64,000 bases of DNA from Mariniphaga sp040772505 (lineage in GTDB: Bacteria > Bacteroidota > Bacteroidia > Bacteroidales > Prolixibacteraceae), in assembly GCA_040772505.1 (NCBI GenBank), contig JAXGYA010000003.1, forward strand, positions 124,001-188,000, read 5' to 3'. The notes under the pieces were generated by a model, which saw nothing but the letters and a program-made list of their open reading frames with translations, was not told the origin of the DNA and ran no database searches. Below are positions 26,530 through 35,149 of this stretch, one piece after another (the first letter of the stretch is position 1; every line of letters begins with the position of its first letter). Made by a program: the position numbers and the translations under genes.

Positions 26530-26556
26530 CCGCCTGCCGGGAAACCCGGCAGGCGG
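26530..26556. terminator. Perfect GC-rich hairpin between convergent genes
   Basis: CCGCCTGCCGGG and CCCGGCAGGCGG form a perfect 12-bp stem with an AAA loop, 13 bases after the PEPCK-like stop. No T run follows on either side, so it may act as a transcript-end stabiliser or a weak bidirectional terminator. Confidence 0.6.
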
Positions 26557-26567
26557 CTTATATAAAG

Positions 26568-27263
26568 TTAATTGTCAGAAGGTTTCAACTTAACCATTAC
26601 CTTATAAAAGTCAAATTTATCCCGTTTCACGGGGTCAAACTGATAATAGGCTCGGGCAATGGTGCAAATATCCCGGATGGTTTCATAAATACCGGTTATC
26701 TCCTGCTGTGCGTCCGTTTTCAGGTTGCTCTCACTGATCAGTGACTCCATGCAGCACCGGTAATCTTCAATTTTTTCGGCAGCCATACAAACTTTATCAA
26801 TTAAAAAGTGAGGTATTCCTTTTGCGGTGATTTTATTCCTGGTTTCTGCATCAAGATTCTCTGAAAAAGTGGAAAGCAATTTATAAAAGCTCAGATAATC
26901 CCCGCTTTTGGCATCTTCGAAATATTCACTGTAACCCAATTTTTTAAAAGTCTCATTTAAAAACTGTTTATCCTCTTTAAAATCGACTTTCAGGGCAGCA
27001 CGCAACACCTTCAAATTCTGCAGTCCGGAAGCCATCACTTCGTGCCACTCATGATACTTTTCATCGGAAATGGCACTAAAATCTTTCAAATAATATTTCC
27101 TGAACGCGTCATCAATGCGGGATTTTAATGACGTTGCATAAGCCGGATTCCACTGTTCCCTGATCCGGTACAGCTCGTAAATATTTTCCCTGAATGACTT
27201 TGCTATTTTCCGGCAGGCAAGGATTGTTGCTGCATTTGCCGGACATTCTATTACGGTTTCCAT
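26568..27263 (-). CDS. Helical protein of unknown function
   Basis: I do not recognise this 231-residue protein. It has no signal peptide or membrane segment, is rich in charged residues and predicted to be almost all helix. Cys residues occur near the N-terminus (IECPANAATILACRKIAK) and as CCMESL in the last third. It is convergent with the PEPCK-like gene and has its own -7 element. Codon use and AT content look like those of the neighbours, so recent transfer is not indicated. Confidence 0.75.
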   Translation of the reverse strand: METVIECPANAATILACRKIAKSFRENIYELYRIREQWNPAYATSLKSRIDDAFRKYYLKDFSAISDEKYHEWHEVMASGLQNLKVLRAALKVDFKEDKQFLNETFKKLGYSEYFEDAKSGDYLSFYKLLSTFSENLDAETRNKITAKGIPHFLIDKVCMAAEKIEDYRCCMESLISESNLKTDAQQEITGIYETIRDICTIARAYYQFDPVKRDKFDFYKVMVKLKPSDN

Positions 27264-27292
27264 GATACAATTTTTAAAAATTGGCAGTATTA

Positions 27293-27300
27293 CAAAGCTA
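27293..27300 (-). promoter_or_regulatory. Promoter -7 element of the unknown helical protein gene
   Basis: On the minus strand this reads TAGCTTTG, an exact TAnnTTTG match, 29 bases before the ATG at 27263. Confidence 0.5.
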
Positions 27301-27374
27301 CCAAATTAATTGGAAATTTTCAGACAAATGTTCATGAAATTAGTATGTTTTACAGCTATGTTACAGGGCAGTTT

Positions 27375-28019
27375 TCAAGCTGATGGAGTTGCCCGTCCGT
27401 GTCTTTTTTTCAACTCGGCAGCAACATTCTCCATCCGGTATCCTTTGTGGGAAAGCAAAACGATAAGATGATAAATCAGGTCGGCGGCCTCATAAATGAA
27501 GTTTTCATCATCGTTTTTCATAGCGCCAATAATGGTTTCCACTGCCTCCTCTCCCACTTTCTGGGCAATTTTTGGAGTTCCTTCCTTAAAAAGCGAAGTG
27601 GTGTACGAGCCCTCGGGCATCTCTATTTTACGCTGATCGATAAAATCCTGCAAATGCTCTAAAAAGGCAACCCCTGAATCTTTGTTGGTTTCAAAAAAGC
27701 AGGTATCGGCGCCGGTGTGGCAAACCGGTCCGGCCGGATTAGCTTTTATTAAAAGTGTGTCGCTGTCGCAATCAATTAAAATGGAAACTACATGCAGAAA
27801 ATTACCCGACTCTTCACCTTTTGTCCACAAACGGTTTTTGGTGCGGCTGAAAAAAGTCACCTTACCGGTTTCTGCGGTTTTCTGAAGAGATTCACTGTTC
27901 ATAAATCCCAGCATCAAAACTTTCCGGGTGGAGTTATCCTGAATCACTGCCGGAACCAGTCCGTTCAGCTTGCCAAAGTCAATTTGTTCAATTCCTGTAA
28001 ATGGATTCATTGCATACAA
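27375..28019 (-). CDS. hisIE: Histidine biosynthesis bifunctional protein HisIE
   Basis: The N-terminal part (about 1-110) is phosphoribosyl-AMP cyclohydrolase, with the zinc and catalytic region SRTKNRLWTKGEESGN, DCDSDTLL and CHTGADTCFF. The C-terminal part (about 120-214) is phosphoribosyl-ATP pyrophosphatase, with SYTTSLFKEG, KVGEEAVETIIGA and the metal-binding EAADLIYHLIVLL. The fusion catalyses steps 2 and 3 of histidine synthesis. Starts at 28019 or 28010 are both possible. It is the last gene of the long arginine-proline-histidine operon. Confidence 0.97.
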   Translation of the reverse strand: MYAMNPFTGIEQIDFGKLNGLVPAVIQDNSTRKVLMLGFMNSESLQKTAETGKVTFFSRTKNRLWTKGEESGNFLHVVSILIDCDSDTLLIKANPAGPVCHTGADTCFFETNKDSGVAFLEHLQDFIDQRKIEMPEGSYTTSLFKEGTPKIAQKVGEEAVETIIGAMKNDDENFIYEAADLIYHLIVLLSHKGYRMENVAAELKKRHGRATPSA

Positions 28020-28046
28020 TTTGGTGCGAATTTAACAATTTGTAAT

Positions 28047-28802
28047 TTACCGCACCAAAATTCCGTGATTCCTCAAATAGTTTTTCAAATCCGGAATCGG
28101 AATTTCATTATAGTGAAACACACTTGCTGCCAGTGCAGCATCTGCTTTGCCTTTAACAAAAGCATCCAGAAAATGCTCTTTTGTGCCGGCACCGCCTGAA
28201 GCGATTACCGGAATGGTGAGCAAACCGGCCAAGCGGGCAAGTTCCCGGTAGGCAAATCCTTTTTTGGTGCCATCGTGGTTCATGGATGTAAACAAAATCT
28301 CTCCTGCCCCACGCTCTTCTACCTCTTTTGCCCAGGAAAACAGTTCTTTGTCTGTGGTAACATTTCCACCGCTGACGGTCACTGCCCAATGGCTATCATC
28401 ATCACTTCTGGCATCAATGGCAACTACCACAACAGAACTTCCAAACTGTTTTGCAAGCTCATTGATGAGCTGCGGATTCTTTACTGCTGCCGAGTTTATG
28501 GATACTTTAGCAGCTCCGGCGTTTAGCAGTTTCTCCACATCCCCCGGCTCGCTGATTCCGCCGCCAACGGCAAACGGAATGTTCAGATTTGCAGCTACTT
28601 TTTTCACCAGATCCACAAAGGTTTTACGCCCTTCAACGGTAGCGGCAATATCCAGCAAAACCAATTCATCGGCGCCGTCGGCTTCATACTTTGCCGCCAT
28701 TGCCACCGGATCGCCCACTTCCCTGATATTCACAAAATTTATCCCCTTAACGGTTTTACCGTTCTGAATATCAAGACACGGTATAATTCTTTTTGCTAAC
28801 AT
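28047..28802 (-). CDS. hisF: Imidazole glycerol phosphate synthase subunit HisF
   Basis: The start MLAKRIIPCLDIQNG at 28802 matches the family; an upstream Met at 28829 would only add residues encoded by the repeat element. The 251-residue barrel has both catalytic Asp (CLDIQNGKTVKG and VVVAIDARSD) and the phosphate-binding GGGISEPGDV and ASGGAGTKEHF. HisF needs the glutaminase HisH, whose gene is not in the window. The start codon is three bases from the edge of the MITE-like element, so that element supplies its upstream region. Confidence 0.96.
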   Translation of the reverse strand: MLAKRIIPCLDIQNGKTVKGINFVNIREVGDPVAMAAKYEADGADELVLLDIAATVEGRKTFVDLVKKVAANLNIPFAVGGGISEPGDVEKLLNAGAAKVSINSAAVKNPQLINELAKQFGSSVVVVAIDARSDDDSHWAVTVSGGNVTTDKELFSWAKEVEERGAGEILFTSMNHDGTKKGFAYRELARLAGLLTIPVIASGGAGTKEHFLDAFVKGKADAALAASVFHYNEIPIPDLKNYLRNHGILVR

Positions 28803-28805
28803 AAG

Positions 28806-28996
28806 AAGCCCCTCCCCAGCCCTCCCCAAAAGGGAGGGAGTTTGTTTTGTGATTATATGTAATTTTAATTCCTAAATAAAAACGCTAATTATTTTAAAGT
28901 ATAATCAATATCGGCTATACTGAAATTAACGAATAAAAAGCACATAACTTTCAGGCTATTTCTTACTCTCCCCCTCGGGGGAGTTGGAGGGGGCTT
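28806..28996. mobile_element. MITE-like element between hisA and hisF
   Basis: The 191-base stretch has inverted ends: AAGCCCCTCC on the left (28806-28815) and, on the other strand, AAGCCCCCTCC on the right (28986-28996). Each end also holds its own hairpin (CCCTCCC/GGGAGGG at 28820-28838, and CTCCCCCTC/GGGGGAG near 28972-28983). The middle is AT-rich and non-coding. The structure and strong G/C skew of the ends differ from everything around it. The hisA stop (28956) lies inside the element, so its last 13 codons come from it. No target-site duplication was found. Confidence 0.6.
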
Positions 28997-29723
28997 TTAT
29001 ATATCCTTCTATTTCTTTCAATGAAATTTTTCCCTCATAAATCGCTTTCCCGGTTATTACTGCGGGAACGCCCATTTCTGCCAATTTATGAATATCACTC
29101 ATTGAGGCGATGCCGCCGCTGGCTGTAACTTCCACATCGGGCAGTGTTTCCATGATTTCGGCATATAGATTAAATGCAGGCCCGGTGAGCATTCCGTCAC
29201 GGGCAATATCGGTGGAAATTACCCTATAAACACCTTTGGTGTGAAATCCGGCAATAAACTCTATTACGGTAAGTTCGGTGGTTTCAGTCCATCCGCTCAC
29301 GGCAATTTTGCCCTCTTTTGCATCGGCGCCAAGAATAATTTTTTCGCTCCCATATTTTTCAAGCCAGCGCAAAAAGGTTTCCGGTTCTTTCACGGCAATA
29401 CTGCCTCCGGTAACCATGTCTGCACCAGAGTTAAAAGCAATTTCCAGATCATTGTCTGATTTCAGCCCTCCTCCAAAGTCGATAACCAAATCTGTTTTTG
29501 TCGCAATTTGCTCCAAAACTTTGTAATTGATGATATGATTTGCCCGCGCTCCGTCCAAATCCACCAGATGCAGCCGCCTGATTCCGGCATCTTCAAACAT
29601 CCGGGCAACTTCCAGTGGGTCTTCATTGTAAACGGTTTTACGCTCATAATCACCCTGTGAAAGACGAACACATTTTCCGTCAATGATATCAATAGCCGGA
29701 ACTATTTCAATTTTTTTTGTCAT
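28956..29723 (-). CDS. hisA: ProFAR isomerase HisA with element-derived C-terminal tail
   Basis: HisA isomerises ProFAR in histidine synthesis. The 255-residue product has the barrel motifs VPAIDIIDGKCVRLSQGDY, DFGGGLKSDNDLE and VTASGGIASMSDIHKL, and the catalytic Asp pair is present (AIDIIDG and STDIARDGM). The natural protein ends near EIEGYI; the last 13 residues (KAPSNSPEGESKK) are read from the repeat element. The tail is hydrophilic and should be tolerated. It is separated from hisF by 153 bases that are mostly this element. Confidence 0.95.
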   Translation of the reverse strand: MTKKIEIVPAIDIIDGKCVRLSQGDYERKTVYNEDPLEVARMFEDAGIRRLHLVDLDGARANHIINYKVLEQIATKTDLVIDFGGGLKSDNDLEIAFNSGADMVTGGSIAVKEPETFLRWLEKYGSEKIILGADAKEGKIAVSGWTETTELTVIEFIAGFHTKGVYRVISTDIARDGMLTGPAFNLYAEIMETLPDVEVTASGGIASMSDIHKLAEMGVPAVITGKAIYEGKISLKEIEGYIKAPSNSPEGESKK

Positions 29724-29756
29724 TTTTCCCTTTAATCAGTAGATATAACTTTCGCA

Positions 29757-30710
29757 TCAGCTCTGTGCTTCTTCCAGAATCATTTTCAGCACGGCTTGTG
29801 CCGTAACCTCCCGGTTTGCAGCCTGTTCCACAACGATGGAGGCCGGGCTGTCCAGCACGCCGTCAGTTACCACCACATTCCTTCTAACCGGCAGACAGTG
29901 CATAAACTTTGCATTGTTGGTCAATGCCATTTTTTCTTCATTCACTGTCCATGCAAAATCTTTTGATAAAATTTTCCCGTAATCGGTATAGGATGACCAG
30001 TTTTTTGCATAGATAAAATCGGCGCCTTCAAATGCCTTTTTTTGGTCATATTCCACTTTTACATCACCCATGAATTCCGGTGCCAGCTCATATCCTTCAG
30101 GATGGGTTACCACCAGTTCATAATTTGTCCGGCACATCCACTCCACAAATGAGTTTGGCACAGCATGAGGCAGTGCGCGCGGATGGGGAGCCCAGGTCAG
30201 TACTACCTTAGCCCTCTCCTTTGTTTTAAACTCCTCGATGGTAACTAAATCAGCAAAACTTTGTAGCGGATGGCGCGTGGCAGCTTCCATACTGACAACC
30301 GGCACGCCGGCATAGCTGAGAAACTGATTCAGGATTTTTTCGGAATAGTCATCTTCTTTATTTTTCAGTCGCGCAAATGCCCGAACGCCAATAACCTCAC
30401 AATACTTACCGATAACCGGTATTGCCTCCCTCAGGTGCTCCGGTTTGTCGCCGTCCATAACTACGCCCAACTCAGACTCAAGCTGCCAGCCATCCTCACT
30501 CACGTTCATCACCATAGTGTTCATTCCCAGATTCATGGCTGCTTTTTGGGTACTTAACCGCGTGCGCAGACTGGGATTGAAAAAAATCAAAACCATGGTT
30601 TTATTTTTTCCAAGATGCTGATGGGCAAACCGGTTTTTTTTAATCTCTAAAGCAGTGTGAACTGCTTTGCTTAAATCGGGAATATCTTTTACAGATGTGA
30701 AGTTTTTCAT
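29757..30710 (-). CDS. argF': N-succinylornithine carbamoyltransferase (ArgF' type)
   Basis: This 317-residue transcarbamylase has the carbamoyl-phosphate loop FFNPSLRTRLS, the block EAATRHPLQSFADL and the closing FMHCLPVRRNVVV. It belongs to the acylornithine branch, not to classic OTCases. Pro90 in GDKPEHLREA is the residue that, in the Bacteroides fragilis enzyme, selects N-succinyl-ornithine, where the Xanthomonas acetylornithine enzyme has Glu. The reaction uses carbamoyl phosphate, which the divergent carAB supplies. It follows proA by 115 bases and precedes hisA by 33. Confidence 0.92.
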   Translation of the reverse strand: MKNFTSVKDIPDLSKAVHTALEIKKNRFAHQHLGKNKTMVLIFFNPSLRTRLSTQKAAMNLGMNTMVMNVSEDGWQLESELGVVMDGDKPEHLREAIPVIGKYCEVIGVRAFARLKNKEDDYSEKILNQFLSYAGVPVVSMEAATRHPLQSFADLVTIEEFKTKERAKVVLTWAPHPRALPHAVPNSFVEWMCRTNYELVVTHPEGYELAPEFMGDVKVEYDQKKAFEGADFIYAKNWSSYTDYGKILSKDFAWTVNEEKMALTNNAKFMHCLPVRRNVVVTDGVLDSPASIVVEQAANREVTAQAVLKMILEEAQS

Positions 30711-30825
30711 GTAAATGACTCAATTTATAAACTTTACTTTTCTAAAATTTTTAACTCTTTCAAAATCCTTTCTTTTAATTCACTTCATCCACCTTCCCAT
30801 TCAAAGGAAAACTCTTTTCTTCTGT

Positions 30826-32076
30826 CTATTTTGGTCTCACTTGCCCTTCCCCTTCGATGATCCATTTGTAGCTGGTAAGTTCTTCCAGTGCCATTGGGCC
30901 GCGGGCGTGCAGCTTCTGCGTGCTGATTCCAATTTCAGCGCCTAATCCAAACTGTGCGCCATCGGTGAAAGCCGTGGACACATTGGAATAGACCGAAGAG
31001 GCATCAATGAGTTTCCTGAAAGTTTCAATTCTTTCCTGATTTTCAGAAATAATGGCTTCGCTGTGTTTTGACGAATTGCTGTTGATTTGTTCAATTGCCT
31101 CATCAAAGCTGTCAACCGTTTTAACGGCCATTTTCAGTGAAAGGAATTCGGTGCCAAAAGATTCCTTCGTGGCGTGAAAGAGAAGATTCTCAGGATAATT
31201 TCCTTCCAGCTTTTTGTATGAGTCTTCATCGGCATAAATGATTACCCCGTCTTTGGAGAGCTTTTCAGTGAATAAAGGCAGTTCCCCAATTCGTGAACGG
31301 TGAATAACCAGGCAGTCAAGCGCATTGCATACCGAAGGGCGGCGGGTTTTTGCGTTGTAAATAATTTCACGTCCCTTTTCTGCATCGCCATATTCATCAA
31401 AATAGGTGTGGCAAATGCCTGCGCCGGTTTCAATCACCGGAATTGTTGCATTTTCGCGCACAAAATTAATAAGTCCCTGTCCGCCGCGCGGAATAATCAG
31501 GTCAATGTATCCGCGTGCACGCAGCATTTCGTTGGTTTCTTCGCGTCCGGCAGGCAGCAATGCAACCGTATTCTCATCGAGATGATTCTTTTTAAGTACA
31601 TTGCGAATAATGGAAACGATGGCTGTATTGGAATAGATGGCATCGCTCCCTCCCTTTAAAACACAAGCATTCCCCGATTTCAAGCACAGTGAAAAAACAT
31701 CAAACGTAACATTGGGGCGCGCTTCGTAAATTATGCCAATCACTCCAAACGGCACCGTTACCTTTTTTATTCTCAGTCCGTTGGGGCGTATGTTCTCTTT
31801 CAGTACTTTTCCGACCGGACTGTTCAGCGCTGCCACATTCCGAATATCGGAAGCAATGCCCCTTATGCGTGAGGCGGTTAGTTCCAAACGATCATATTTG
31901 GGATCACCGGCATCCATCCTCTCAAGGTCTTTCCTGTTTTCCTCAATAATAAAGGGAATGTTTTTTTCTGCTTCATCAGCCAGCTCAAGAAGCACCTTGT
32001 TGATGGTTTCCTCTTCAACCAGATTTAACTTCCGGGAAGCACTTAAAACCTGTTGCAATGTTTTTTCAATCTTCAT
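30826..32076 (-). CDS. proA: Gamma-glutamyl phosphate reductase
   Basis: ProA reduces gamma-glutamyl phosphate to glutamate semialdehyde in proline synthesis. The 416-residue aldehyde-dehydrogenase-fold protein has GVIGIIYEARPNVTFDV, VLKGGSDAIYSNTA, IPRGGQGLINFVRE and the nucleophile Cys in RRPSVCNALDC. It starts 12 bases after proB, with an unusual strong Shine-Dalgarno (AGGAGG at 32085-32090 on the minus strand) overlapping the proB stop codon. Confidence 0.97.
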   Translation of the reverse strand: MKIEKTLQQVLSASRKLNLVEEETINKVLLELADEAEKNIPFIIEENRKDLERMDAGDPKYDRLELTASRIRGIASDIRNVAALNSPVGKVLKENIRPNGLRIKKVTVPFGVIGIIYEARPNVTFDVFSLCLKSGNACVLKGGSDAIYSNTAIVSIIRNVLKKNHLDENTVALLPAGREETNEMLRARGYIDLIIPRGGQGLINFVRENATIPVIETGAGICHTYFDEYGDAEKGREIIYNAKTRRPSVCNALDCLVIHRSRIGELPLFTEKLSKDGVIIYADEDSYKKLEGNYPENLLFHATKESFGTEFLSLKMAVKTVDSFDEAIEQINSNSSKHSEAIISENQERIETFRKLIDASSVYSNVSTAFTDGAQFGLGAEIGISTQKLHARGPMALEELTSYKWIIEGEGQVRPK

Positions 32077-32084
32077 ATTTAAAT

Positions 32085-32090
32085 CCTCCT
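32085..32090 (-). promoter_or_regulatory. Strong Shine-Dalgarno sequence of proA
   Basis: AGGAGG lies eight bases before the proA ATG and overlaps the proB stop. The following ATTTAAATATG is nearly identical to the greA start region. Such sites are rare in this window. Confidence 0.65.
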
Positions 32091-33192
32091 ATTTTTCCAT
32101 GTATAAATAATCGTAATGCACCAGTGCTTTTTGCTTTTCCGACTTTTTTTCGGTTTCAACCCTGTCGGAACCATACTGCGCCTTTCCTAATCCGACACTA
32201 TTTCCTTCTTCATCCACAATGCGGATTAAATCTCCCCTTTTAAATTCACTTTCAACGGTCACAACTCCCACGGGAAGCAAACTCACTGCGTTCACTGATT
32301 TTAACGCATCAGCGGCTCCCTTGTTTATGACTACCCTCCCTTTTGCAAACCCATCGGAATATGCAATCCATTTTTTTACGCCGCTTGTAGATTTTTTTGC
32401 CGGTTGAAACCATGTGTGAGTTACTGATATTCCTTCAGAAAGAATATCGGTCAAAATATTTTCCCTGAAACCGTTGGCTAAGTGCACACCGATACCGTCA
32501 TTTGCCAGTTTTTTTGCAATCCGGAATTTGGTGAGCATTCCGCCACGTCCAAATTCAGAATGATTCGCGGAAAATGCAATCTCCCGATATCCGTCACTAA
32601 TGCCTACTTTCTGAATCAACTTTGCATTTTCGCTTTCGGGATGCGCTGTATAAACTCCGTCCACATTACTCAAAATGATGAGCGCTTCTGAGTTTACCAT
32701 GGATGCAATCAAGCCCGAAAGCTCATCATTATCAGTGAACATCAATTCATTTATTGAAATGGTATCATTCTCGTTTACAATGGGTATTACCTTATTTTCG
32801 AGAAGAGTGCACATGCAGTTTTTCATGTTCAGATAATGTCTCCGGCTCGAAAAATTCTCTTTGGTAGTCAGCACCTGGGCGCAAATTAATCCGTGTTCAC
32901 TAAAAAAGTCCGAATAGCGGCTGATCAGTTTCACCTGACCCAATGCAGACCATAGCTGTCTTTTTGAAACCGAATCGGTTTTTCGCGACGGTTCCAGCAC
33001 AGCACGCCCGGCTGCAACAGCACCTGATGAAACCAAAATCACCTCCACACCGTTTTGGTGCAGAAAAGCAATCTGATCAACAAGATGTGCTATCCGTGAA
33101 ACATTCAGCGTTCCGTCCGGGTTTGCCAGAACATTGCTACCTACTTTTACCGTTATTTTATGATACCTGAATTGCACAGAATTTATTTTCAA
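32089..33192 (-). CDS. proB: Glutamate 5-kinase
   Basis: ProB makes gamma-glutamyl phosphate. The 367-residue protein has the amino-acid-kinase domain (TVKVGSNVLANPDG, VSSGAVAAGRAVL, PIVNENDTISINEL, GRGGMLTKFRIAKKLAN) and a C-terminal PUA domain (about 275-360, including KGRVVINKGAADAL). The PUA domain is the site linked to proline feedback in other bacteria. Its start overlaps the proC stop by four bases, so translation is probably coupled. Confidence 0.97.
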   Translation of the reverse strand: MKINSVQFRYHKITVKVGSNVLANPDGTLNVSRIAHLVDQIAFLHQNGVEVILVSSGAVAAGRAVLEPSRKTDSVSKRQLWSALGQVKLISRYSDFFSEHGLICAQVLTTKENFSSRRHYLNMKNCMCTLLENKVIPIVNENDTISINELMFTDNDELSGLIASMVNSEALIILSNVDGVYTAHPESENAKLIQKVGISDGYREIAFSANHSEFGRGGMLTKFRIAKKLANDGIGVHLANGFRENILTDILSEGISVTHTWFQPAKKSTSGVKKWIAYSDGFAKGRVVINKGAADALKSVNAVSLLPVGVVTVESEFKRGDLIRIVDEEGNSVGLGKAQYGSDRVETEKKSEKQKALVHYDYLYMEK

Positions 33193-33983
33193 TGATTTAT
33201 TTTTTCAAACGAAGCCAACATTCCCTGAATCAATGAGGCGCTGAATCCCTGGTCTTCCATCTCATTCAGCCCTGTTATGGTGATGCCTCCCGGCGTTGTC
33301 ACCTTATCAATTTCCTTTTCAGGATGGTTGCCGGTTTGCAAAATTAACCCGGCAGCGCCTCTCAGAGTTTGTGCCGTGATGAATTGAGAAACTTCAGAAC
33401 CAAATCCCATCTCAATGCCCGCCTGCATGGATGCCCGGATATACCGCAGTGCAAATGCAATCCCGGAGGATGCCAAAACAGTTGCCGCTGCCATCTGCTC
33501 TTCGGGAATCTCAACTGCTTTCCCCAATGCATTGAAGAGCCTGAGAACAAACCTACGGTGTTCGGAAGCTTTTTCGCCAAAAGAGACACAGGTCAGCGAT
33601 TCCTGAATGGAAATGGCAGTGTTGGGTATTGCCCGGAAAATTGGAAGCTCATTCCCGGCAAATTTTTCAAGCTCTTTTATTTTAACACCGGCAACAATGG
33701 AAATCAAAATTTTTGAAGAATTCAGTTCCGGTTTAATTTCCTGCAAAACCTGCTGAGCATAATAGGGTTTCACGGCAATGATGACTACATCAGCCTGACG
33801 TGCAACAAAGAGATTATCCTGACTTACATTTAAACCTTTGGTTTTCATCGCTTTCAAAACACTCTCGCGGCTGTCTGAAACATAGATATCTGATGCAGCT
33901 GCAAATACTGAATTTAACAGACCTTCCACAATTGCACCTCCCATATTTCCAGCTCCGATAACTCCTATTTTTCTCTTTTCCAT
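33189..33983 (-). CDS. proC: Pyrroline-5-carboxylate reductase
   Basis: ProC does the last step of proline synthesis with NAD(P)H. The 264-residue product has the Rossmann motif IGVIGAGNMGGAIVEGL, the AVKP block (VIIAVKPYYAQQVLQ) and the C-terminal dimer signature TLRGAAGLILQTGNHPEKEID and VTTPGGITITGLNEME. It is 12 bases after argD and overlaps proB. Confidence 0.97.
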   Translation of the reverse strand: MEKRKIGVIGAGNMGGAIVEGLLNSVFAAASDIYVSDSRESVLKAMKTKGLNVSQDNLFVARQADVVIIAVKPYYAQQVLQEIKPELNSSKILISIVAGVKIKELEKFAGNELPIFRAIPNTAISIQESLTCVSFGEKASEHRRFVLRLFNALGKAVEIPEEQMAAATVLASSGIAFALRYIRASMQAGIEMGFGSEVSQFITAQTLRGAAGLILQTGNHPEKEIDKVTTPGGITITGLNEMEDQGFSASLIQGMLASFEKINH

Positions 33984-33995
33984 AATTTTATTCCG

Positions 33996-35144
33996 TTAAT
34001 TGTCTCCCAAAGATGCAGAAACTTCTGTAAATGCTTTTGAAAAAGCATTCAGAAATTGGTCTGTCTCTTCCATACTTAAAGATAACGGAGGCAGAATCCG
34101 AATCATGTTCTGTCCTGAAAAACCGGTGAAAATATTATACTCAAAAAGTAGTTTTTTTCTTAATTCAGCAACCGGAAAGGGCAGTTCTATACCAATCATC
34201 AGTCCTTTTCCGCGCACCTCAATTTGATTCGTTTTCTGCAACTGCGTCATCAGGTAATTTCCTGTTTTTCGGGCATTTTCAATCAGTTTTTCCTTTTCCA
34301 ATACTTCAAGAACAGCAAGCCCTGCGGCACATGCCAAATGATTTCCGCCAAAAGTGGTTCCCAGCATCCCACGCCAGGGCTTAATTTCAGGCTGAATGAG
34401 CACACCACCCATCGGAAAGCCGTTGCCCATTCCTTTAGCAACAGTAATCATATCCGGATTGACCGAAGTAAACTGATGGGCAAAAAAGCGTCCGGTTCGT
34501 CCGTATCCCGATTGAATTTCATCCAGAATCAACAAGCTCCCATATTTTTCGGTCAGTTGTTTCAAGTCAGTAATAAATTGCTCGTCAGGAATGTTAATGC
34601 CGCCAACTCCCTGGATTCCTTCAATGATAACTGCTGCCACTTTCCCCGTTTTCAATTGGGTTTCCGTAGCATTCAAATCATTAAACGGCAGAATTACAGC
34701 ATTTTCAGTTTCGTTCACGGGTGCAATAATCTTTGGATTGTCGGTAATTGCAACTGCGGCAGAAGTGCGTCCGTGAAAACCTTTTTTGTAGCTGATAATT
34801 TTTTTCCTTCCGGTTGTAAATGAAGCCAGCTTGATGGCATTTTCATTGGCTTCGGCGCCCGAATTGCACAAAAAAAGCTGGTAATCAGCATATCCGGAGA
34901 GATTCCCCAGTTTGTCGGCAAGTTCCTGCTGCAACGGGTTGTAGATGGAATTGCTGTAGAAACCAATTTTACCCAACTGTTCGGTGATAAGGGAAACATA
35001 ATGGGGATGGCTGTGCCCGATGGAAATTACGGCATGACCGCCATACAGATCGAGATACTTTTTTCCCTGCAAATCCCAGACATGACAGCCCTCTGCCTTC
35101 ACAAGAGCAATATCATAAAGCGAATAAACGTCAAATAGTTTCAT
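33996..35144 (-). CDS. argD: Acyl-ornithine aminotransferase (ArgD type)
   Basis: This 382-residue PLP enzyme converts N-acyl-glutamate semialdehyde to N-acyl-ornithine. Motifs are GGHAVISIGHSHPHYV, SGAEANENAIKLA, the Asp that binds the pyridine N (LLILDEIQSGYGRTG) and the PLP lysine (TVAKGMGNGFPMGGV). With the Pro90 transcarbamylase in the same operon, the acyl group is inferred to be succinyl. It lies five bases after argC. Confidence 0.95.
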   Translation of the reverse strand: MKLFDVYSLYDIALVKAEGCHVWDLQGKKYLDLYGGHAVISIGHSHPHYVSLITEQLGKIGFYSNSIYNPLQQELADKLGNLSGYADYQLFLCNSGAEANENAIKLASFTTGRKKIISYKKGFHGRTSAAVAITDNPKIIAPVNETENAVILPFNDLNATETQLKTGKVAAVIIEGIQGVGGINIPDEQFITDLKQLTEKYGSLLILDEIQSGYGRTGRFFAHQFTSVNPDMITVAKGMGNGFPMGGVLIQPEIKPWRGMLGTTFGGNHLACAAGLAVLEVLEKEKLIENARKTGNYLMTQLQKTNQIEVRGKGLMIGIELPFPVAELRKKLLFEYNIFTGFSGQNMIRILPPLSLSMEETDQFLNAFSKAFTEVSASLGDN

Positions 35145-35149
35145 AATTA

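Noticed and set aside
28803..28829. Upstream Met start for hisF
   Set aside because: The added residues are read from the MITE-like element and have no counterpart in HisF; MLAKRIIPCLD is the family start.
34224..34823. 199-codon plus-strand ORF inside argD
   Set aside because: Antisense shadow of argD with no recognisable domain.
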